NCBI GenBank assembly: GCA_964640305.1
Contig: CAZXFF010000057.1
Location: forward strand, 1 to 12,109
DNA from: Coprenecus sp964640305
GTDB taxonomy: Bacteria; Bacteroidota; Bacteroidia; Bacteroidales; UBA932
Length of the DNA stretch: 12,109 nt
Reading direction: 5' to 3'
The notes beneath the pieces are model-generated. The model did not search any database. It was not told the origin of the DNA and was given only the letters and a program-made list of their open reading frames with translations. Made by a program: the position numbers and the translations under genes. Below, piece by piece: positions 1 to 7,404 of the stretch. Each line of letters starts with the position of its first letter. The stretch's first letter is position 1.

Positions 1-18
1 GCATTCTTGTCTTATTCT

Positions 19-711
19 TTATCTTAAAGAAAATTCTTCTAATGATTTACCATCTAAAACTAAAACAAATTCTCCCTTTGGAACATTATTAGTGAAATAG
101 CCTATAGTCTCTTCTAAATTTCCTCTATATATTTCCTCATGTAATTTAGTTAATTCTCTACAAACTGCAATATTTCTATTTCCCAAATTTTCTTTCAAAA
201 AATTTAAAGTATCTAAAACCCTATATGGTGATTCATAAAATATAATAGTTTCCCTTCTATCCTTTATATTCTCTATAAACTCTTTTTTTTCTTTGTTTTC
301 TCTTGGAAAAAATCCTTTAAACATAAAGGCTGAAGTATCTAATCCTGAATAAATAAGTGCTGTTGTAAATGCAGTTGCGCCTGGTAAAACCTCTATATCA
401 ATTCCCTCTTTAATGCATTTTCTTAATACAATACTACCAGGATCTGAAATTCCTGGTGTTCCAGCATCACTAATTACTGCTATACTTTCACCATTTTTAA
501 CTCTATCTATAAGTTCTTCACTTTTTCCCTGCTCATTATGTTTATGATAACTTATCATATTTTTTTTTATATTAAAATGATTTAATAATTTTAAGCTTTG
601 TCTTGTATCTTCTGCAGCAATTAAATCAACTGATTTTAAAACCTCTAAAGCTCTTAATGTTATGTCTCCTAAGTTTCCAATTGGTGTTGGAACTAAATAT
701 ATTTTCCCCAT
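19..711 (-). CDS. rsmI: 16S rRNA (cytidine(1402)-2'-O)-methyltransferase RsmI, apparently C-terminally short
   Basis: RsmI methylates the 2'-O of C1402 in the 16S rRNA decoding centre using S-adenosylmethionine. The 230-residue product carries the tetrapyrrole-methylase-type fold signatures: PTPIGNLGDIT (8-18), AAEDTR (32-37), SDAGTPGISDPG (81-92), LPGATA (109-114), FYESP (158-162) and KGEFVLV (212-218). The ATG at 711 is supported by GGAGG at 716-720, directly next to the upstream methyltransferase stop codon (721-723), so the pair is probably translationally coupled. Family members are usually about 270-290 residues; this one stops at EEFSLR, just after the catalytic fold, and lacks the roughly 50-residue C-terminal extension. 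Only 18 bases remain before the window edge, so a frameshift, an assembly edge artefact or a naturally short form cannot be told apart. Confidence 0.93.
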   Translation of the reverse strand: MGKIYLVPTPIGNLGDITLRALEVLKSVDLIAAEDTRQSLKLLNHFNIKKNMISYHKHNEQGKSEELIDRVKNGESIAVISDAGTPGISDPGSIVLRKCIKEGIDIEVLPGATAFTTALIYSGLDTSAFMFKGFFPRENKEKKEFIENIKDRRETIIFYESPYRVLDTLNFLKENLGNRNIAVCRELTKLHEEIYRGNLEETIGYFTNNVPKGEFVLVLDGKSLEEFSLR

Positions 712-720
712 AATTCCTCC

Positions 721-1473
721 TTATTCTCTTCCATATATTTTATTTATCTCTTCACTATAACTTCCATTATCATTGTACACATAAAGAGGTGGCTCCCACT
801 TTAAATATGCTCCTCCATCTCTTTGTCCTTCAATTAAAACTATATTAGCTGCTTTTTTAATACTTGGATGTACCATTTGAACTCGTTTAGGTTCTATTTT
901 ATATTTTCTCATAATACAAAATATATCTGCTAATCTCTCCGGCCTATGTACCATATAAAGTCTTCCATTATCCTTTAAAAGCATCCTAGAAGCTTCTATA
1001 ACATTTTCTAAGTTACACATAACCTCATGTCTTGCTATTGCATATTTGTTATTTGGATTTATTATACCTGATTTTTCAAGCTTATATGGTGGATTTACTG
1101 TTACCACATCAAATTTATCCATAGATTTTAATAACCTTTTATCCTTTAAATCACCTTGTAAAAATTCCATAGTATCTTGAAATTCATTTATTTCAACACT
1201 TCTATTTGCCATCTCAACAAATTCATCTTGAATTTCTAAACCTATTATCTTTTGTGGTTCTTTTTTTCCTTTAATTATAAAAGGTATTATTCCTGTTCCC
1301 GTACACAAATCCATTACTCTATGCTTCTTTTTAACATTAGAAAAATTAGCTAAAAGAACAGCATCCACCCCAAATCTAAATCCCTCTTTTTTTTGAATTA
1401 TATATATATCTTTTAACTGTAAATCATCTAAAGTTTCGTCATCTTTAACTAATGATAAATCCAAATCTCTCAT
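721..1473 (-). CDS. tRNA1(Val) (adenine(37)-N6)-methyltransferase-like protein (TrmN6/YabB family)
   Basis: This is a class I SAM-dependent methyltransferase of 250 residues. Motif I is DLCTGTGIIP (55-64), an acidic residue ends the second strand in GLE (78-80), and the catalytic NPPY is at 127-130, which is typical of enzymes methylating exocyclic amines of adenine. Overall organisation matches E. coli TrmN6 (YfiC) and Bacillus YabB, which act, or are proposed to act, on A37 of a tRNA. The rsmI gene follows after 9 bp, a conserved Firmicute pairing; the small GIY-YIG gene (yazA) that lies between the equivalents in Bacillus is absent here. A GGTGAAG ribosome site precedes the ATG at 1473. 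Family assignment is secure; the exact tRNA substrate is inferred. Confidence 0.88.
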   Translation of the reverse strand: MRDLDLSLVKDDETLDDLQLKDIYIIQKKEGFRFGVDAVLLANFSNVKKKHRVMDLCTGTGIIPFIIKGKKEPQKIIGLEIQDEFVEMANRSVEINEFQDTMEFLQGDLKDKRLLKSMDKFDVVTVNPPYKLEKSGIINPNNKYAIARHEVMCNLENVIEASRMLLKDNGRLYMVHRPERLADIFCIMRKYKIEPKRVQMVHPSIKKAANIVLIEGQRDGGAYLKWEPPLYVYNDNGSYSEEINKIYGRE

Positions 1474-1621
1474 AATAAAACTTCACCACTTAAACGAAAT
1501 TAAAACTTAATTAATTTCTGTTTCTTTCTTAAAATTTTTAATTAAGCCCTAGTGAACTTACGGTATTAGCTATATTGACCAATAATTTCACTTCTATAAA
1601 ATCTATTATATATAAGTAATT

Positions 1622-1650
1622 AACATAAATCTACCTAATTAATTTGTAAA
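1622..1650 (-). promoter_or_regulatory. candidate promoter for the methyltransferase-rsmI pair
   Basis: On the minus strand there is TTTACA (1645-1650), a 17-bp spacer and TATGTT (1622-1627). It would give a leader of about 140 nt ahead of the methyltransferase ATG. The region is so AT-rich that chance matches are likely, so this is only the best candidate seen. Confidence 0.3.
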
Positions 1651-1825
1651 CCACATCTCTTATCTGTAAATTCCCTCTAAAGATATATTTTTTGGTTAAT
1701 TTTTAGCATAAACTATTTAGTTAAAGAATATTTAAATTTACCAAAAACATATTGAATAACTCCTCAGTACTCAATTCAATTAACTCTTAATTAATTATCC
1801 CAATAAATATTTTTTATAAATAATA

Positions 1826-1854
1826 TTGACAATGTATAAAATTTAATATAAAAT
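1826..1854 (+). promoter_or_regulatory. sigma-A-type promoter of tRNA-Pro
   Basis: A perfect TTGACA (-35, 1826-1831) is followed by a 17-bp spacer and TAAAAT (-10, 1849-1854, five of six consensus bases). Transcription would start near 1861, about five bases before the mature tRNA 5' end. Position and quality make this the best promoter in the window. Confidence 0.75.
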
Positions 1855-1865
1855 AAATATGTTCT

Positions 1866-1941
1866 CGGGGTGTGGCGCAGATGGGAGCGCGCGTGGTTTG
1901 GGACCATGAGGTCGCAGGTTCGATCCCTGTCACCCCGACCA
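1866..1941 (+). tRNA. tRNA-Pro (anticodon TGG)
   Basis: This 76-nt cloverleaf has an encoded CCA. The acceptor stem is CGGGGTG/CACCCCG, the D stem GCGC/GCGC, and the anticodon stem CGTGG/CCATG encloses the loop TTTGGGA with TGG at 1899-1901. The T arm is GCAGG-TTCGATC-CCTGT and the discriminator base is A. It is a single-gene unit with its own promoter and terminator. Confidence 0.97.
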
Positions 1942-1975
1942 AAAAGGATTGTAAAAATTACAATCCTTTTTTTAT
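1941..1975. terminator. bidirectional rho-independent terminator after tRNA-Pro
   Basis: The stem GGATTGTAA (1946-1954) and TTACAATCC (1958-1966) encloses a three-base loop and is flanked by A5 on the left and T7 on the right. It can end tRNA-Pro transcription on the plus strand and the converging glucosaminidase-like gene (stop at 1978) on the minus strand. Confidence 0.9.
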
Positions 1976-1977
1976 TA

Positions 1978-2694
1978 TTATATTTTTTTATTCAAAATAC
2001 ATTTTACATTATTTATCATTTCATCATAATTATTTATCTTATCCTTTAAAAGTTTATTTTCAAGCTCAAGTTTCTCTATAACATTTAGGTCATTATCAAT
2101 TTCATTATTACAGCAATATATATTTTTCAGCTCATCTAAAATTCTATTTGAATATTCTTTCTTAATAGTCCATTTATCTTGTAAATCCAATATATCAGAA
2201 CATATTCCATATAAATAATAAAAATGTCTTGTATCTTTACTTTTCTCTTTTGGATAACCTTCTGCTCCAAAATAAAGAGCTAAATGATCTAAATGAGCCT
2301 CAATTCCTTCTTGCCATGAAGTAAATTTCGTATATTCTTCACTTAAAACACCTTCAGCATCATACTTAAACTCTTTAACCCCATAAGGATTATTAAAAGA
2401 TTCCTTTAAATCACCATTAAAATTTCCAAAGTCAGTTTCTATAGCAGCTTGAATATATGCTACTACAGGATTAATATTTCCACAACTTTTATATAAATTA
2501 TTATAAATATCCCAAAGATCTATAAATACTTCAGTTGCATTATTTTTTCTTGCCCATTCTTTGATTATACTTCCATCAAAATTTTTTTCTTCATCATTTA
2601 TTAAAATTTTTAGTCTATCATCAATATTAAAATTAATTTCATTTTTATCAAAAATATTTTTTACTTTTCTATCTGAATCTAATAAATCTTTCAT
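1978..2694 (-). CDS. leaderless glucosaminidase-domain (GH73-like) protein with C-terminal coiled coil
   Basis: The product has 238 residues. The central part (about 70-190) resembles the glucosaminidase domain that cleaves the N-acetylglucosamine linkage in peptidoglycan: PVVAYIQAAIETDFG (76-90) contains a candidate catalytic glutamate at 86, followed by NPYG (102-105) and WQEGIEAHLDHLALY (127-141). Residues about 203-235 are rich in Leu, Lys, Glu and Asn with heptad-like spacing, suggesting a coiled coil. The N-terminus (MKDLLDSDRKVKNIF) is charged, with no signal peptide or membrane segment, which is unusual for a wall hydrolase. The ATG at 2694 has an AGAGG site 7 nt upstream. It could act after lysis, in sporulation, or be a degenerate or repurposed fold; substrate and location are not shown by the sequence. 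Confidence 0.72.
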   Translation of the reverse strand: MKDLLDSDRKVKNIFDKNEINFNIDDRLKILINDEEKNFDGSIIKEWARKNNATEVFIDLWDIYNNLYKSCGNINPVVAYIQAAIETDFGNFNGDLKESFNNPYGVKEFKYDAEGVLSEEYTKFTSWQEGIEAHLDHLALYFGAEGYPKEKSKDTRHFYYLYGICSDILDLQDKWTIKKEYSNRILDELKNIYCCNNEIDNDLNVIEKLELENKLLKDKINNYDEMINNVKCILNKKI

Positions 2695-2731
2695 AATAAA
2701 CCTCTATTTTATGTTTTTAATAATTATATTC

Positions 2732-2759
2732 TTTTATTTTAACCTTTATTCTATATAAT
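2732..2759 (+). promoter_or_regulatory. weak candidate promoter for the HAD hydrolase gene
   Basis: A perfect TATAAT (2754-2759) lies 16 bp after a poor -35 match, TTTTAT (2732-2737). The predicted start near 2766 would leave about 39 nt of leader before the ATG at 2805. The -10 box is good; the -35 is unconvincing. Confidence 0.35.
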
Positions 2760-2780
2760 TAATAATTTCTATATGTTAAA
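2752..2780 (-). promoter_or_regulatory. weak candidate promoter for the glucosaminidase-like gene
   Basis: On the minus strand, TTTAAC (2775-2780), a 17-bp spacer and TATATA (2752-2757) would give a leader of about 50 nt. The -10 box overlaps that of the divergent HAD gene, so the two promoters could compete. AT-rich context makes this tentative. Confidence 0.25.
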
Positions 2781-2804
2781 CTAATTTAAAGGAGCGTGAT
2801 TTAT

Positions 2805-3476
2805 ATGATGGAAAATGTTAAAGCAGCAATATTTGATTTAGATGGAACATTAGTTAACTCAATGTGGCTGTGGGATAAAATAGACACTACATATTTAAAT
2901 AATTTGGGTGTGGACAAACCTTCAAATTTAAAAAAAGAAATAACCCATCTTAGCTTTGATAAAACCGCTGAATATTTTAAAAAAAGATTTAATATCTCTG
3001 AACCTATTGAAAAAATATTAGAAACTTGGTATAAAATGTCCTACGACGAATATACCAATAATGTAAAACTAAAGCCAGGAGCTAAAGAATTTTTAGAATA
3101 TCTTTCTAACCAAGGAACAAAAATTGGTCTTGCAACTAGTAATTCTATGGTTTTAGTTGAAGCATGTCTAAAAGCCAATGGAATTTTTCACTTATTTGAC
3201 AAAATTACTCTTACATCTGAGGTTTCTAGAGATAAAAGCTTTCCTGATGTTTATCTATTAGCCGCAAAAAGACTAAATGTAGAACCTAAAGATTGTATAG
3301 TTTTTGAAGACATACTACCTGCAATTCATGGTGCTAAATCAGCAAATATGAAAGTAATTGCAGTTAATGATGAACCTCATACACCTTTAGAAGATAAAAG
3401 TAAAATTATAAGCGAATCCGATATGTATATTAAAGACTATAATGAATTACTCAATAAAATAAAAATAACAACATAA
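2805..3476 (+). CDS. HAD-superfamily hydrolase, beta-phosphoglucomutase-like (phosphatase)
   Basis: This is a 223-residue haloacid-dehalogenase-type enzyme acting through a phospho-aspartate. Motif I is FDLDGT near residue 10 (nucleophile Asp and general acid Asp two residues apart), motif II is LATSNS (about 109-114), motif III Lys lies in SRDKSFPD (about 141-148), and motif IV is FEDI (about 167-170). An inserted helical cap between motifs I and II places it in subfamily IA with beta-phosphoglucomutase and small sugar-phosphate phosphatases. AAAGGAG at 2788-2794 lies 10 nt from the ATG at 2805; a GTG at 2796 in frame is only one base from it and is unlikely to be used. Substrate unknown. 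It converges on the glycan operon and shares its terminator. Confidence 0.88.
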   Translation: MMENVKAAIFDLDGTLVNSMWLWDKIDTTYLNNLGVDKPSNLKKEITHLSFDKTAEYFKKRFNISEPIEKILETWYKMSYDEYTNNVKLKPGAKEFLEYLSNQGTKIGLATSNSMVLVEACLKANGIFHLFDKITLTSEVSRDKSFPDVYLLAAKRLNVEPKDCIVFEDILPAIHGAKSANMKVIAVNDEPHTPLEDKSKIISESDMYIKDYNELLNKIKITT

Positions 3477-3521
3477 AATTAGAGGCTATGATAAAACATA
3501 GCCTCTAATTTTATGTTGTTA
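3466..3521. terminator. bidirectional terminator: 25-bp perfect inverted repeat
   Basis: The arms 3466-3490 and 3497-3521 are perfectly complementary, with a six-base loop (ATAAAA). The GC-rich core is AGAGGCTATG/CATAGCCTCT, flanked by A-rich and T-rich arm ends. The arms contain the HAD stop codon (3474-3476) on one side and the glycosyltransferase stop codon (3519-3521) on the other, so one hairpin ends both convergent transcripts. Confidence 0.92.
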
Positions 3522-4952
3522 ATTAAAGTCCTTTAATGCTACCTTTATTTGTTTTGCTCTATGCTTCCATGTATTATCTGAAGCTTCTTTTTTTAATATT
3601 CTTTTATAATTCTCATCATGAGTTAATACTTTTACAGCATAATCTATCTTTTCTATAAAATCATCAGTACTATAAGCTATCTGACAAGATTCATAAGACT
3701 TACATTCATTTATATCAGTAGTTACTATTGGCTTTTCCAATGCCATATATTCAAATATTTTTACTGGAGATGTTGAATCGGTTATATCATTTTTTATAAA
3801 AGGAACTGTACAAACATCAAAAAAAGCTGAATATGTTATTAAATCTATATAATTTATTATTCCTAAATAAGATACATTAGATAATTTATCTAAGCCACTC
3901 TTATCATAACTTCTATCATAATTTATTCCTATTAACACAATTTCATAATCTGGTCTTTGCTCTGCTAATTTTTTAATTTTTTCATAATCAAACCATTTAG
4001 CCAAAGCCCCATAATACCCTATTATAGGCTTACCCTTGTCCACTATTTGTTTCATTCTCTTTGCTATATTAAAACCTGTTTTATCAAAATCTTCTAAATT
4101 TACTCCATTAGGAACTAATATGCTTTTTTCCGATGATCCTCTAATATTTTCTGATATCTTTTTTAATTTTTTAGCTGTAGACACAACTAAAACATTATCA
4201 ATATCCTTTAGTAACTTTTTATGGTCTTCTATCATCTGAGTACTTACTGTTGCACCACTTATTTCTGATGAAATTTCATCTACAAAATCATATATAACCT
4301 TAAATCCCCTATCTATATAGTAAGTTTTTATTTTATCATAAGACACATCATAAAGACATGTTGCATAAACATGTACAAACTTAGGTTTATCAATTTCTTT
4401 TATTATATCAAAAAAAGCCTGATTTAGACTATTCATATCTAAATTCACTAAATAAAGATTCTCTTTTATCTGCTTTATGGAAAATATCTCTTTATCCTGA
4501 ATAGGATCTGTTCTATATATATATAATATTTTTTCATTACTCATAGCTTCTGCTAAATGTTGAGGTCTTTGTTTCAAGTCTATATTCCATCCGAAGGAAG
4601 CATAAAATACAACTATTGCATCATATTCTTCTTTAAACATATTTATAAAAGCTTTTTTAAAAGCCTCGTATTGAGTAGTATATATTATTGAATTAAATGC
4701 ACTTTCTATTATTTTATTAACATTTTTATATCTTTCGTATATCTTTCCATTTAATACTTGATAATTGAATTCCTCTTCATCATCAGTATCAAATCCTTCA
4801 TACATAATTTCGCTTATTTCAGGATATGAATTTAATACATAATTTGTAAGTTCTACTTTTTCTTCTTCTACTAAATTATCATATCCATATTTAATAGCAT
4901 CATTTATAATATCACTAGGGACTCTATGCTTTATTTTTTTTAATCCAAACAC
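3519..4952 (-). CDS. glycosyltransferase 3 (GT-B fold, GT4-like, 'RPQH' paralogue)
   Basis: This predicted cytoplasmic glycosyltransferase has 477 residues from a GTG start. It is the last gene of the glycan operon. The N-terminal Rossmann-like half opens with YDAIVVFYASFGWN and carries QRPQH (128-132). The C-terminal donor-binding half has GYYGALAKW (312-320), VLIG, and SPVKIFEYMALEKPIVTT (395-412), the glutamate of FEYMA corresponding to the second Glu of the GT4 nucleotide-sugar site. Before the shared core is an extension longer than in its two paralogues, with an acidic patch (GFDTDDEEEFN, about 53-63). I chose GTG at 4952 because GGAGGG (4959-4964) is 6 nt away; an in-frame ATG at 4973 lies inside the preceding ATPase gene and has no comparable site. 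It starts one base after that gene's stop, so coupling is likely. Donor and acceptor sugars unknown. Confidence 0.85.
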   Translation of the reverse strand: MFGLKKIKHRVPSDIINDAIKYGYDNLVEEEKVELTNYVLNSYPEISEIMYEGFDTDDEEEFNYQVLNGKIYERYKNVNKIIESAFNSIIYTTQYEAFKKAFINMFKEEYDAIVVFYASFGWNIDLKQRPQHLAEAMSNEKILYIYRTDPIQDKEIFSIKQIKENLYLVNLDMNSLNQAFFDIIKEIDKPKFVHVYATCLYDVSYDKIKTYYIDRGFKVIYDFVDEISSEISGATVSTQMIEDHKKLLKDIDNVLVVSTAKKLKKISENIRGSSEKSILVPNGVNLEDFDKTGFNIAKRMKQIVDKGKPIIGYYGALAKWFDYEKIKKLAEQRPDYEIVLIGINYDRSYDKSGLDKLSNVSYLGIINYIDLITYSAFFDVCTVPFIKNDITDSTSPVKIFEYMALEKPIVTTDINECKSYESCQIAYSTDDFIEKIDYAVKVLTHDENYKRILKKEASDNTWKHRAKQIKVALKDFN

Positions 4953-4953
4953 C

Positions 4954-6136
4954 TTACACCCTCCATTCTTCATTTAAAAATACAAAACCATTACTTTTTC
5001 TTTTACTATTAATATTAAAACTTATAGTATTTTCTATGCTTTCTAAAGAAACTAAATTTTGACTTTCACAAAATATTATATCAATATAATAAATCCCATT
5101 TTTTAAAGTTAAATCACTAAATGTTAACTTAACATTGTTATNNNNNNNNNNAATTCCAAGGTATTAGAAATCCATCCACATTACTGTTTATAGAACATAT
5201 AAACTGGTCCATATGTCTAAACTCACAAGGCTTAGTATAAGCTCTTCTAAGCTCAACTGTAAGCCCTGGAGAATTTATATCATTATTTAATACCTCATAT
5301 TCTATATTAAGAGTCACTGAACCTCCATATTCAAAATTATTTTTTTCTTCACATATGGATACGCACTTTAGTTTTACAAAAGAATTTTTAATCTTATCAT
5401 TATTTAACATTAAAAAATTTCTATAATAGTTCTCAACAACCTCTATTGCGGTACCGATTTCTTTTATTTTACCTTTTTCAAGCCAAATAACTCTTTCACA
5501 ATAACTTTGAATTGTATCCAAACCATGAGATACATAAAGAATGGTTTTCCCTGACTTCCTAAACTTTTGAAATTTATCCATACATTTTTTTTGAAACTCT
5601 ACATCCCCAACAGACAATATTTCATCCACTATTAATATATCTGGATTAACATTTATAGCCACAGCAAAAGCCAATCTTGCATACATCCCACTTGAATATG
5701 TTTTTACAGGATAATTTATAAATTCTCCAATATCTGCAAAGTTTATTATATCATCTTTTACCTCGTTAATCTCTTCTTTGCTCATTCCCATTATGCTACC
5801 ATTTAAATATATATTTTCTACTCCAGTAAGTTCATTATTAAATCCTGTACCTAGTTCTAAAAGAGAGGCTACTTTACCTTCTATGAATAACTCTCCAGAA
5901 CTTTTAAAGCATACACCTGTTAAAATTTTAAGTAGAGTCGATTTTCCTGAACCATTACTTCCTATTATACCTAATATTTCTCCCTTATTAACATGAAAAG
6001 AAATATTATCTAATGCTATAAACTCATTTTGACTATTTTTATTAAAAGGATTTACTATTCTTTTTAATTTATTTTTTTCAGAGCCATAGACTTTATATTT
6101 TTTAGAAAGATTTTTAACTCTTATAGCATAACTCAT
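4954..6136 (-). CDS. ABC exporter ATPase with C-terminal glycan-binding domain, Wzt/TagH-type, copy B (interrupted by assembly gap)
   Basis: This is a nucleotide-binding subunit for ABC export of a lipid-linked polysaccharide or teichoic acid. Walker A is GSNGSGKST (59-67), the KpsT/Wzt-type segment LLELGTGFNNELTGVENIYLNG lies at about 92-113 in two adjoining blocks, signature YSSGM is at 147-151, Walker B ILIVDE at 167-172 and the switch His at 204. After about residue 245 comes a beta-rich Wzt_C-like domain, expected to bind the glycan. Ten Ns (5142-5151) interrupt it. Beyond them the homologous frame resumes with NNVKLTF, passes through GIYYIDIIF and ends GFVFLNEEWRV at TAA 4954-4956, matching the tail of copy A. 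The frames agree only if the real gap length is a multiple of three, so the N count is not exact. The full length would be about 394 residues. It starts 13 bp after glycosyltransferase 2. Confidence 0.9.
5142..5151. other. assembly gap (10 N)
   Basis: There are ten ambiguous bases inside the copy B ATPase gene. Codon phase on the two sides differs by one base if exactly ten are counted. Alignment with the paralogue suggests about 6-9 missing bases, adding three or four residues. Confidence 0.97.
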
Positions 6137-6149
6137 TTTCTTCCTCCAC

Positions 6150-7382
6150 TTATGAATTTAATATGAAATTCTTCATATCAATAGCTCTTTGTTTCCATGT
6201 ATTATGATTTCCCTCATTTTTCAATTTGGATATATATTCACAATCATTTTCTAATAAAATAGCCTTTTTTATATTTTCTATAAACTCATCATGATTTTTG
6301 CTTATTAAAGGAGATTTATATTTTCTACATTCAGGTAAATTAGTAGTAACTATAGGCTTACCTAAAGCCATATATTCAAACAGTTTAACGGGTGATGTTG
6401 ATTTTGTTATATCATTTATCACAAACGGAATCATAGAAATATTGAAGAATTTAGAATAATCAGGTAGTATATTATAGTCAACTGCTTCTATATAATGAAC
6501 GTTATCTAAGTTAAGAATTCCACTCCCCTTAAGGGAGTTATCATAATCTATACCAATAAGTAAAATATTAAGATTTTTAAACTCATTAGAAATTTTTTTT
6601 ATAAGATTATAATCAAACCACTTAGCTAACGCTCCAAAATATCCTATTATTATTTTATTAGAAGTTACTATATTTTTTATTTCTGTAGGAACATAATTAG
6701 TCTCTATATTTGAGAAATGCTCGAATTCCACTGCATTTTCTATAAGCGCTAACCCTTTTTCTCCTCTTATTTCCCTAGCTTCATTATATAATTCATCAGC
6801 AGTAGCTATAACATACGTATTTTCTTTATCTTCTAGCATATGCTTATGACTTTTTTTTATATTTTCTGTCAATTTAAAATTAGCAATATCATCTGATAGT
6901 TCATCAACAAATTCATATATTATTTTAAAACCCCTATCTAAAAATTTTTTAACATACTTATCATATTCCATAAAAGAGGTTGAATAAATTTGCGCAAAAG
7001 CCTTAATATGACTTTCTTTAATTATATCTAATAATCCTTCCTGAACCCAATAAATATCTGTATTTATAAGGTATAAATTATTTTTTATCTTTTTATAAAT
7101 TTTAATATCCTTATCAACATAAGGTGATAATTTGTAAAAATACAATATATTCTCATTAGATAAATTTATTGCTATATGTTGAGGCCTTTGAAACATCTTC
7201 ATATTAAATCCAAAATAACTATCAAAAAAAATTATAGCATCATAGTTTTTACTAAAAACTATCTTTTTTAAATCTTTAAGGATTTCATTTTTATCTGCTA
7301 TATTCTCTCTACATTTTATTCTTGTAATAATAGATTTTACAATTGGTCTTAAAATATTTTTAATTTCTTGTTTAATATTCAT
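6150..7382 (-). CDS. glycosyltransferase 2 (GT-B fold, GT4-like, 'RPQH' paralogue)
   Basis: This predicted glycosyltransferase has 410 residues and is the second of three paralogues in the operon. The N-terminal half starts YDAIIFFDSYFGFN and contains QRPQH (65-69), then IYEFVDELSDDI (155-166), a segment shared by all three copies. The C-terminal half has GYFGALAKW (247-255), LLIG, IPF (318-320) and SPVKLFEYMALGKPIVTT (330-347), which resembles the donor-sugar site of GT4 enzymes. It has no signal peptide or clear membrane helix; the basic N-terminus might touch the membrane. AGGTGA precedes the ATG at 7382. It follows glycosyltransferase 1 by 22 bp and precedes ATPase copy B by 13 bp. Sugar specificity cannot be read from the sequence. 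Confidence 0.86.
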   Translation of the reverse strand: MNIKQEIKNILRPIVKSIITRIKCRENIADKNEILKDLKKIVFSKNYDAIIFFDSYFGFNMKMFQRPQHIAINLSNENILYFYKLSPYVDKDIKIYKKIKNNLYLINTDIYWVQEGLLDIIKESHIKAFAQIYSTSFMEYDKYVKKFLDRGFKIIYEFVDELSDDIANFKLTENIKKSHKHMLEDKENTYVIATADELYNEAREIRGEKGLALIENAVEFEHFSNIETNYVPTEIKNIVTSNKIIIGYFGALAKWFDYNLIKKISNEFKNLNILLIGIDYDNSLKGSGILNLDNVHYIEAVDYNILPDYSKFFNISMIPFVINDITKSTSPVKLFEYMALGKPIVTTNLPECRKYKSPLISKNHDEFIENIKKAILLENDCEYISKLKNEGNHNTWKQRAIDMKNFILNS

Positions 7383-7404
7383 AGAATCACCTAAAGTTAA
7401 CTTT

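Larger units (their letters stand above)
1474..1865. other. AT-rich intergenic spacer between divergent methyltransferase and tRNA-Pro genes
   Basis: This 392-bp stretch holds the candidate minus-strand promoter at 1622-1650 and the tRNA promoter at 1826-1854. I see no open reading frame with a ribosome site, no convincing RNA fold and no direct repeats beyond AT-rich tracts such as TTAATTAA. Confidence 0.6.

Noticed and set aside
1474..1865. Possible riboswitch, T-box or small RNA in the long spacer
   Set aside because: No conserved T-box or riboswitch core, and no GC-rich stem-loop followed by a T run; only AT-rich tracts and candidate promoters.
1872..2081. Plus-strand open frame of 69 codons
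   Set aside because: It begins inside tRNA-Pro and runs through the terminator and antisense to the glucosaminidase-like gene; no ribosome site.
2561..2758. Plus-strand open frame of 65 codons
   Set aside because: Antisense shadow of the glucosaminidase-like gene; its Phe/Ser/Ile-rich composition is what reversed AT-rich coding sequence gives.
4036..4239. Plus-strand open frame of 67 codons
   Set aside because: Antisense to glycosyltransferase 3, no ribosome site and no recognisable motif.
5778..5996. Plus-strand open frame of 72 codons
   Set aside because: Antisense to the conserved ATPase domain of Wzt copy B.
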